Assembly (NCBI GenBank): GCA_938045195.1
Contig: CALINC010000029.1
Span: forward strand, 1 to 14,426
DNA from: an uncultured Treponema sp.
GTDB taxonomy: Bacteria > Spirochaetota > Spirochaetia > Treponematales > Treponemataceae
Length of the DNA: 14,426 nt
Reading direction: 5' to 3'
Part shown: positions 5,791-11,551 of the stretch, one piece after another
Position numbering within the stretch: position 1 is the first letter of the stretch
Layout of the letters: each line of letters opens with the position of its first letter
Translations under genes and position numbers: made by a program
Notes under the pieces: model-generated
The model's input: only the letters and a program-made list of their open reading frames with translations
What the model was told of the DNA's origin: nothing
Databases searched by the model: none

Positions 5791-7582
5791 ATTGAATTTA
5801 TATAATTACATGAAAAAAAATTCTCTGTTTAGAAGTTTTAAATTTACTTTTTGCATTACACCGTTTGCACATATTGCGTTCATTATGGTTGAAATTTGGC
5901 AATCGCTGCTTAAATCAATTTCAACTATTTTAATCGGCGGCTTAATTGATTCTGTTATCGCTTTTTCAAAAACAAATACAGGAGTTAATGTCATTATCAT
6001 GTACGCTGCTTTATTTGGCGGTATGTATCTTGTTACGGAATTATTTGATTTGCTTTACATGGCATCGATAAATATCGGCATTTATGAAAAACCGAATAAT
6101 TATGCAAATCTTTTATTGGCTGAAAAAGCCGCCCGTTTAAAATTAATTAATTTTGAAAATGCGGATATTTTAAATATGTATAAATATGCAAAAGAAAATA
6201 TCAACGATGAATATGTCCCCTATGCAACAACTCGTATAATTTATTTTGCGTGCAGAATAATTGAAGTGTTATCACTGACAATTGTTTTAACTTCATTTAA
6301 TCCGGCATTATTTTTTGTCGCATTACTTTCCGTGATTCCGTATTTTATTACACGGTTTATACGCGGAAATGAAATGTATCAATACAAAACAATTAAAATC
6401 CCCGAAGAGCGGAAACTGCAATACCTTTGGAATTTATTTACGGATAAAACTTCGGCAAAAGAATTAAGACTTAACGGGTCGGATAATTTTATAAAAGAAT
6501 TATGGCTTGAAAAAAATCAAAACAATATGAACGGCGTGTTCGCTTTACGAAAAAAAGATGCCCGATCAGTTTTATTGTGCGACTGCATTGCTTCTATAGG
6601 TTATGCCGCAGCGGTTTTTTTGTGCATTAGTTTTGCACTCAAACAAACAATTACTGTCGGGAATCTCGGCTCTGCAATCGGAGCTTTCACAGCATTGCAA
6701 TTTGTAATGATGAAATTTTTGACTGCAATCGGAGAAGTTCCCGAAGTCGCCGCATACACAAAACGCTTTTTTGATTTTTTAGATTTGCCTGAAGAACAAA
6801 AAAATATACAAGGAGTTTCTATGACTGAATTAAAAAACGGAATTACACTAAACGATGTTTCTTTTTCATATCCCAATACGGAAAAAGATGCTTTGCATAA
6901 TGTAAGTATAACCATTCAAAAAGGTGAAAGCGTTGCGATAATAGGAGAAAACGGTTCGGGAAAAACAACGCTTTCAAAAATTATTCTTGGACTATATGAA
7001 GCGAAAACGGGCAATGTATTTTGGGATAATCAAAATATGCAAGAAATAAATAAAGAAGAATTATACAAAAATATTTCGATTGTTCCGCAAAAATGCGTAC
7101 AGTATAATTTCCCGCTGCGTGAAAATATTGCAATTTCCAATTTGGATGAATTGCATAATGATGAAAAAATTATTGCAGCCTTAAAAGAAAACGAAGCGGA
7201 TTATATTTTAGAAAAAACAAAGGGGCTTGACGGCATGCTCGGAAGAACATTCGGCGGTGCAGAACTTTCAGGCGGCGAATGGCAGCGGATTTCCTTAAGC
7301 CGTTGTGTTTTTAAAAATGCAAACATATTAGTTTTAGATGAACCTACAGCAGCTCTTGACCCATTGGAAGAAACACGCGTTTTAAAAAAATTCCTACACA
7401 TAATCGCAGGAAAAACTGCCGTCATAATTTCACACCGCGTCGGACTTTGCAAATTGGTTGATAAAATAGTAGTAATGAAAGACGGCTGCGTAGCAGGAAT
7501 AGGCACACATGAACAACTTTTAAATTCATGTGAAGAATATGAAAGGTTATATAGGGGACAGGCGGAACTATACGTTCTTTAA
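5783..7582 (+). CDS. ABC exporter half-transporter 2 (TMD-NBD)
   Basis: Partner half-transporter of 599 residues from ATG 5783, which overlaps the stop of gene 1 and has AGGCGG seven bases upstream. A TTG at 5753 is the alternative, judged unlikely. The TMD (about 1-340) has six hydrophobic spans and a conserved cytoplasmic loop (LRLNGSDNFIKELW) also seen in gene 4. The NBD has Walker A GENGSGKT 388-395, Q436, LSGGE 495-499, Walker B ILVLDE with E520 and H551, so it should hydrolyse ATP. Sequence divergence from gene 1 fits a heterodimeric exporter. As in gene 1, a strong Shine-Dalgarno and in-frame ATG (codon 347) sit at the domain border and would yield a free 253-residue NBD. Confidence 0.92.
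   Translation: MCKLNLYNYMKKNSLFRSFKFTFCITPFAHIAFIMVEIWQSLLKSISTILIGGLIDSVIAFSKTNTGVNVIIMYAALFGGMYLVTELFDLLYMASINIGIYEKPNNYANLLLAEKAARLKLINFENADILNMYKYAKENINDEYVPYATTRIIYFACRIIEVLSLTIVLTSFNPALFFVALLSVIPYFITRFIRGNEMYQYKTIKIPEERKLQYLWNLFTDKTSAKELRLNGSDNFIKELWLEKNQNNMNGVFALRKKDARSVLLCDCIASIGYAAAVFLCISFALKQTITVGNLGSAIGAFTALQFVMMKFLTAIGEVPEVAAYTKRFFDFLDLPEEQKNIQGVSMTELKNGITLNDVSFSYPNTEKDALHNVSITIQKGESVAIIGENGSGKTTLSKIILGLYEAKTGNVFWDNQNMQEINKEELYKNISIVPQKCVQYNFPLRENIAISNLDELHNDEKIIAALKENEADYILEKTKGLDGMLGRTFGGAELSGGEWQRISLSRCVFKNANILVLDEPTAALDPLEETRVLKKFLHIIAGKTAVIISHRVGLCKLVDKIVVMKDGCVAGIGTHEQLLNSCEEYERLYRGQAELYVL
6810..6823 (+). promoter_or_regulatory. Internal ribosome binding site and ATG at the TMD/NBD junction of ABC 2
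   Basis: AAGGAG at 6810-6815, five-base spacer, ATG at 6821-6823, in frame and directly before NGITLNDVSFSYP, the first strand of the NBD. It is as good a start as those of the annotated genes here. It is the same position, relative to the domains, as the internal start in gene 1, which is hard to credit to chance alone. Confidence 0.5.
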
Positions 7583-7593
7583 TTATCTTTCCT

Positions 7594-7607
7594 TCTCCTA
7601 AAGGAGA
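7594..7607 (+). promoter_or_regulatory. Small hairpin enclosing the Shine-Dalgarno of ABC 3
   Basis: TCTCC at 7594-7598 pairs with GGAGA at 7603-7607 around a TAAA loop. The right arm is the Shine-Dalgarno of the gene starting at 7612. Such pairing would damp initiation unless ribosomes finishing gene 2 (stop at 7582) open it. Only five base pairs, so modest support. Confidence 0.35.
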
Positions 7608-7611
7608 TATT

Positions 7612-8625
7612 ATGATTAAAAATTTTTTTAGAGTTTTCGCAATTGTATTTCGATTTGCAACGCTGCCGGCATTTTTATTTTTATTTTTTTCAATGCTGCA
7701 TGGTCTTGCATCGCCGTATACGATTTTTTTTACGCAACGGTTAATTGATGAAGCAGTAGAATGTTTTAATGCCGTTAAATTTACCGACAAGGTTTTTATT
7801 GATACACTATTGCTTATGATATCGCTCGGAATACTACAGCATATCTATTGTGTATATAACATTTTAAAAATCGCACTTGAAAAAAAGATGAGTTATAATT
7901 TTTCTTCGTATCTTATGGAAAAATTTACGGCGGTTGACTTTTCGCATTTTGAAAATCCCGACTTTGCAGATTGTGTTCAGCTGATGAGTAAAAATCCCGA
8001 TAGAAAAATTCTTGAGCTTTTCTATAATGCCGTTATGCTCATCGCAATTTCCGTACGGGTTGTCGGAATTATTTGGGTATTTTATTCGGTATCGATTTGG
8101 CTTGTTATCGGTTTTATAACCGTAACACTGCATGATGCGTTTTGGACGGCACGTTCCGCATTAAAAATGAATGCATTATTTGAAACGCAAGCAGAAGATA
8201 GAAGAAAAGTGTCCGATCTAATGGAAATTACCCATAACAAACATTCTCTGATTGAAGTACAAGTTTTTTCTTCCGGCAATTTTATTTTACAAAAATTAAA
8301 ATCGATTCAGACAAAGCTCTTAAAAAATCTTTGCGCTGTTTGGAAACGCGGAGAGTTTTACGGAGCAACCGGTTCGGTTTCAATTCTAGGCTGGATGTTT
8401 TTTTGCGTTTTCTTTTTAATAAACGGATTAAAAAGCGGAACAGTTACGGCAGGAATGTTTGCAGCCTTACTCACGGCTGCAAATGAATTCGGCATGATTG
8501 TTTCCGAAGCGGGAAATAATTTTTATTCTTTTATTGAGGGAAGCCTTGTTATAAAACATATTTTTAAGTTTATAAAATTACAGAATTCGATTCATTACAA
8601 AAAAGTAAATTCAAAAGGGAGATAA
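7612..8625 (+). CDS. ABC exporter permease 3, TMD only (paralogue of ABC 1 without NBD)
   Basis: A 337-residue membrane protein aligned along its whole length with the TMD of gene 1 (compare MIRNLFRCFRTVFKFAAYPA with MIKNFFRVFAIVFRFATLPA, and QRLLD with QRLID). It has a clear GGAG ribosome binding site. It ends in IHYKKVNSKGR, opposite IHFRKIQLPRGENS of gene 1, that is, exactly at the TMD/NBD linker. No Walker A, signature or Walker B sequence is present here or between it and gene 4, which starts 4 nt later. The TMD shows no internal stop or frameshift, so it appears maintained. It would need an ATPase from elsewhere, plausibly the internally started NBDs of genes 1 and 2; otherwise it is a decaying duplicate. 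Confidence 0.85.
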   Translation: MIKNFFRVFAIVFRFATLPAFLFLFFSMLHGLASPYTIFFTQRLIDEAVECFNAVKFTDKVFIDTLLLMISLGILQHIYCVYNILKIALEKKMSYNFSSYLMEKFTAVDFSHFENPDFADCVQLMSKNPDRKILELFYNAVMLIAISVRVVGIIWVFYSVSIWLVIGFITVTLHDAFWTARSALKMNALFETQAEDRRKVSDLMEITHNKHSLIEVQVFSSGNFILQKLKSIQTKLLKNLCAVWKRGEFYGATGSVSILGWMFFCVFFLINGLKSGTVTAGMFAALLTAANEFGMIVSEAGNNFYSFIEGSLVIKHIFKFIKLQNSIHYKKVNSKGR

Positions 8626-8629
8626 GTAT

Positions 8630-9613
8630 ATGCGGAAATTTTTTGATAATCTATTTTGGACAATTAAACTGAATATTTCGATTACCCCATTCTATCACCT
8701 TGCGGGAATATTTGTTACTATTATCGCCGGTATTGCTTCCCCGCTTTCAATACAATGCGTAAGCGGACTCATTGATTCAGGTATTGCATTTTTCAAAATA
8801 GATGGCGCAATACATACTGTTTTTTTCTGGGCGGCACTTTTATTTTTCTTCTTTATTTTGGAAGAAAGCAGTGCTATCATCAGACAATACATGGTAGCAA
8901 TCGGTCTTTGTGAAAAACCCGCTGCAGAATTAAAGGTACGGTTTGCAAAAAAATGTTTTAATACACCATTGATTCAATTTGAAGATGCTGCATTTTTCAA
9001 TATGCAAAAGTTAGTTCTTAATAATATTGAAGAAGAACGTTCCGGCATTGTTATGGAGTCTTGCCTTTTCCTCGCCAAAGAGGCAGTACGGATAATCACC
9101 GTCAGCATTGTAGCAGCCCGCTTTTCTCCGGTACTGCTCGCACTGTGTTTTGTTTCTGCAATTCCGTATTTGGTAACGCGGCTCATTCGGGGAAAACAAT
9201 TTTATGAGTTAAAAACGTTTCAGGCACCGCAAGAAAGAAAACTGGAATACCTTTGGTCGCTTTTTACCGATAAGCAAACGGCAAAGGAATTGCGGCTGAC
9301 CGGTGCGGACGCTTATGTAAAGCAGCAATGGCTGCGCTGCCGCAAAGATATTTTTTCAAAAATCTGGTTGCTCCGCTACAAAGATACAATCACCATTTTT
9401 TTGTGTGAATTTTTTACACATGCAGCCTTTGCCGCCGCCGTTTTCTTTTCACTGTATTTACTCATAAACGGAAAAATAACCGTCGGAAATTTCAGTGCCT
9501 GCATTACCGGTTTTTTAATGCTGCAAAATTCGGTACATATTTTTCTCAATGAGTTAGGACGCTTGCAGGAATCGGTGTCGCTGATGGAAAGCATGAAAGA
9601 GTTTTTTTGTTAA
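8630..9613 (+). CDS. ABC exporter permease 4, TMD only (paralogue of ABC 2 without NBD)
   Basis: A 327-residue membrane protein matching the TMD of gene 2 (shared ITPF near the N-terminus, SGLIDSGIAF versus GGLIDSVIAF, YLWSLFTDKQTAKELRL versus YLWNLFTDKTSAKELRL). GGGAG precedes the ATG, 4 nt after gene 3 stops. It ends at ESMKEFFC, just short of the linker. The end lies in a run of seven T: dropping one T would let the frame continue KEFFVKKRKSMINF, reaching an ATG with AAAGAG upstream where gene 2 has its internal NBD start. There the dispersed repeat begins and the NBD is gone. So the NBD was probably lost by a rearrangement at the repeat. Expected partner: gene 3. Confidence 0.85.
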   Translation: MRKFFDNLFWTIKLNISITPFYHLAGIFVTIIAGIASPLSIQCVSGLIDSGIAFFKIDGAIHTVFFWAALLFFFFILEESSAIIRQYMVAIGLCEKPAAELKVRFAKKCFNTPLIQFEDAAFFNMQKLVLNNIEEERSGIVMESCLFLAKEAVRIITVSIVAARFSPVLLALCFVSAIPYLVTRLIRGKQFYELKTFQAPQERKLEYLWSLFTDKQTAKELRLTGADAYVKQQWLRCRKDIFSKIWLLRYKDTITIFLCEFFTHAAFAAAVFFSLYLLINGKITVGNFSACITGFLMLQNSVHIFLNELGRLQESVSLMESMKEFFC

Positions 9614-9898
9614 AAAGAGAAAATCAATGATAAATTTTTAAATCAACAATCCCGACGCAGAGCATACGTTGCGCAGCAACAGGGTATTAACCCCTCCGCA
9701 CGGATAAAGGAAGAAACTATAGCCGCCTTAAATGAGGAAGCCGGAAAAACAATAGTTTCCGCCCTTCACGCAGGATGTGCTGCTTCTCTCGCTGCCTACA
9801 ATCTTTTTAAGTCTCCGGTTATGATAGAACACGTAATCGCCCATGCCGGCATGGACATAGGAGACATCGAAATCGGAATGCACGTAAAATTTGTGTAA
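9614..9898 (+). pseudogene. Orphan C-terminal coding fragment fused to the dispersed repeat
   Basis: A 95-codon frame open directly after, and in frame with, the stop of ABC 4; no proper start codon. Its first 27 codons are the repeat itself (RRRAYVAQQQGIN). The rest, from about 9694, is protein-like: ARIKEETIAALNEEAGKTIV, then SALHAGCAASLAAYNLFKSP, and ends EIGMHVKFV. Its base composition is richer in G+C than the neighbouring ABC genes. I do not recognise the family. It looks like the tail of another gene brought here when the NBD of ABC 4 was lost. Confidence 0.4.
9642..9693. repeat. Dispersed repeat, copy 1
   Basis: About 50 nt nearly identical to the end of the window (14374-14426). The shared core is GACGCAGAGC, one variable base, TACGTTGCGCAGCAACAGGG and TATTAA. 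It contains a short palindrome GTTGC-GCA-GCAAC. It lies right after a gene end and at the point where the ABC 4 ATPase domain is missing. Confidence 0.75.
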
Positions 9899-9956
9899 GT
9901 CCCTGTAAGGCTTAAAACCAAGTAATAGGCTCGGCGAGGCTAACAGCCCTCAAAAG

Positions 9957-9977
9957 CCGCCCCAAATTGATCGGCGG
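9957..9977. other. GC-rich hairpin in the gap before the Cys-rich peptide gene
   Basis: CCGCC at 9957-9961 pairs with GGCGG at 9973-9977. On the minus strand it is followed by CTTTT, on the plus strand by AAAAA, so it is at most a weak terminator. The rest of 9899-10150 shows other short palindromes (CTCGGCGAG near 9931) and a long A/T run but no gene. Confidence 0.35.
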
Positions 9978-10159
9978 AAAAAGCGTGTATAATATCGAAC
10001 ATAAGAATGATAGACATTATGATAGTTGCGATGAGTAGATTGCGGCAGTGATTAAACATCAAAATTTTCCTGCAAAAATCTTTTTCAATTTTGCTATTTT
10101 GCTGAAATTTATCAAAATTAAAAAAAACATATTTTTTTCAAATTTTTTGTATTTTTATG

Positions 10160-10188
10160 TTGACAGGATAAAAAAACTGTTGCATACT
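10160..10188 (+). promoter_or_regulatory. Promoter of the Cys-rich peptide / lipoprotein pair
   Basis: A perfect TTGACA at 10160-10165, a 17-nt spacer and CATACT at 10183-10188 (4 of 6). A long A/T-rich stretch (about 10085-10155) lies upstream as a possible UP-like element. The start site would be near 10195, about 50 nt before the ATG. Confidence 0.6.
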
Positions 10189-10243
10189 TATAGGTGTAAT
10201 TATTCCTCTCGGTCGGTTAACTAAAAATATACTGGAGAATAGA

Positions 10244-10528
10244 ATGCAGTTATCTAAACTAAAACAGGGTATCAAAGACGGGAACCTTGAAGTTTCCCAA
10301 TGGAATGAGGTTTTGATGAATTCAGGTTTTGCATCTTATTTTAATTCTTACTTTTTAGCCGGTGTATGCCTAAAATCTTGCAGCACAGGCTGTTCATCAA
10401 ATACAATAAACGGAACGATTAAGTTGTCCGACTTTAAGAATTGCGGTGTTTCCTGTGCCCCGTCTTGTGCGGTTACTTCCTGTGCAACATGTACTTTATC
10501 CTGTCCTATAAGTATGGCTTTAGGTTAA
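10244..10528 (+). CDS. Small nine-cysteine peptide, candidate RiPP or bacteriocin precursor
   Basis: A 94-residue protein with CTGGAGAA before its ATG. Residues 1-40 are leader-like: charged, with no cysteine, then an aromatic stretch (FASYFNSYFLAG). Residues 41-94 hold nine cysteines at 42, 46, 50, 67, 71, 75, 80, 83 and 87, mostly spaced C-x3-C, five of them preceded by Ser, with many Ser, Thr, Gly and Ala around. There is no Sec signal peptide. A leader plus a C-rich core is the usual shape of precursors of thioether or disulfide peptides such as sactipeptides, ranthipeptides or bacteriocins. No modifying enzyme is in the window, so this is inference; a metal-binding peptide is an alternative. 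A lipoprotein follows 40 nt downstream, and the TMD-only ABC genes end 630 nt upstream. Confidence 0.7.
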   Translation: MQLSKLKQGIKDGNLEVSQWNEVLMNSGFASYFNSYFLAGVCLKSCSTGCSSNTINGTIKLSDFKNCGVSCAPSCAVTSCATCTLSCPISMALG

Positions 10529-10530
10529 AT

Positions 10531-10555
10531 AAAATTTATTTAAAATAAATATTTT
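10531..10555 (+). other. A/T-only inverted repeat between the peptide and lipoprotein genes
   Basis: AAAATTTATTT (10531-10541) faces AAATAAATATTTT (10543-10555), immediately before the GGAGG of the lipoprotein. It may tune the expression ratio of the two genes, but the arms are all A/T and the centre is very tight. Confidence 0.25.
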
Positions 10556-10568
10556 GGAGGACAAGAAA

Positions 10569-11090
10569 TTGAAAAAAAATATTTGTTGCGGACTCTTCTT
10601 TTTTATTCTGCATATTCTTATTTTGTCGTGTACTGCAACTAATTATGATAAAGCCGTTTTAACTGAAGATAATGTAAAAAGTTTTATTGAAAACCATGAA
10701 AAGCTTTTTGCCGAAATAACGGCAGCCGATATAAAAGCTTGGATAACAATTGACAACGAAATAAGTATGTCAGATCTTTTTAAGTCTATGTATAAAAAAA
10801 CTCCTCCGCAAAAGATACAAGAGATTTTTAAGCAAAACGGTCTTAATCCTAAACTGGGACATTTACAGATTGCCGTTTTACAATACGGAATTGTTGCTTG
10901 TACAATAGAAGAAACTCTTAGTGAAATTGCAAACGAAAATCGTACCGAAAAGCAAAAAGAAAACGATAAGCAAACTACCGGCTGGCTTAACGAAATAAAA
11001 TCTCAAATAAATTCCGACGATTATGAATTGATAAAAAAATATTCTGCGGAATTATATGAAATTTTTAATCAATTAGAAAACAACTTGTAA
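10569..11090 (+). CDS. Small membrane-anchored lipoprotein of unknown function
   Basis: 173 residues from the TTG at 10569, chosen because GGAGG (10556-10560) lies eight bases before it. An earlier TTG at 10554 overlaps that site. The N-terminus is a lipoprotein signal: LKKNICCGLFFFILHILILS followed by C, with ILSC as a spirochete-style lipobox. The mature part is soluble, rich in Lys, Glu and Asn, and probably all helical; no known domain was recognised. It contains two further cysteines. It lies 40 nt after the Cys-rich peptide gene on the same strand, so co-transcription is likely. Lipoproteins beside small peptide genes often act as immunity proteins, which is the most attractive but unproven role. 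Confidence 0.75.
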   Translation: MKKNICCGLFFFILHILILSCTATNYDKAVLTEDNVKSFIENHEKLFAEITAADIKAWITIDNEISMSDLFKSMYKKTPPQKIQEIFKQNGLNPKLGHLQIAVLQYGIVACTIEETLSEIANENRTEKQKENDKQTTGWLNEIKSQINSDDYELIKKYSAELYEIFNQLENNL

Positions 11091-11106
11091 AAAGACAAGG
11101 ATATGT

Positions 11107-11324
11107 GATAAACAGTTCGGCACAAATACTGCCTCTCTGTTTATCTTGCGAGTTTGCCTAATCGGCAAACTTCGTATATTATATGCACTTTTTTTCAAAA
11201 AGTATTTGAAAAAATATTTTTCGGAAACTGATTCGCTATCCGCTTTAGCGGATACGATGAAAAATTTCTTTACAGAACAGAGCTGTAAGGCTCTGATGTT
11301 TCCTGCAAAATATTTTTATAGAGG
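11107..11324 (+). repeat. Structured leader repeat, unit 1 (218 nt)
   Basis: First of two tandem units (period 222). Stems: GATAAACAG/CTGTTTATC (11107-11145) with inner GGCA/TGCC; GTTTGCC/GGCAAAC (11152-11170); ACTTTTT/AAAAAGT (11187-11203); TATCCGCT/AGCGGATA (11237-11254); CAGAGC/GCTCTG (11278-11295). The last two are enclosed by a long closing stem of AAAAATATTTT with AAAATATTTTT (11210-11220, 11307-11317) and GGAAAC with GTTTCC (11223-11228, 11298-11303). It ends with AGAGG. Fold inferred by eye. Confidence 0.85.
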
Positions 11325-11328
11325 GTAT

Positions 11329-11546
11329 GATAAACAGTTCGGTGCAGATGGCACCTCACTGTTTATCCTGCGAGTTTGCTTTTTGGCAAACGTCGAAGTA
11401 TTGTATGCAGTTTGTAAACAAACTGCTTTGAAAAAATATTTTTCGGAAACTGATTCGCTATCCGCTTTAGCGGATACAATGAAAAATTTCTTTACAGAAC
11501 AGAGCTATAAGGCTCTGATGTTTCCTGCAAAATATTTTTATAGAGG
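11329..11546 (+). repeat. Structured leader repeat, unit 2 (218 nt)
   Basis: Same architecture as unit 1, with paired changes: the inner stem of hairpin I is GGTGC/GCACC instead of GGCA/TGCC, and hairpin III is GCAGTTTG/CAAACTGC (11407-11426) instead of ACTTTTT/AAAAAGT. The closing stem and hairpins V and VI are nearly identical to unit 1. Its terminal AGAGG (11542-11546) is the Shine-Dalgarno of the gene starting at 11552. The apparent 153-codon frame through both units exists only because the 222-nt period is divisible by three. Confidence 0.85.
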
Positions 11547-11551
11547 AAGAG

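Noticed and set aside
9642..9693. Integron attC site (treponemes of this group can carry large integrons)
   Set aside because: No GTTRRRY and RYYYAAC core pair bounds the repeat and its self-complementarity is short. Neither copy has the imperfect long palindrome of attC.
10244..10528. Metallothionein identity for the Cys-rich peptide
   Set aside because: Metallothioneins are usually shorter, rich in C-x-C and Lys, and lack a cysteine-free 40-residue first half. Here spacing is C-x3-C with Ser/Thr, which fits a processed peptide better, though metal binding is not excluded.
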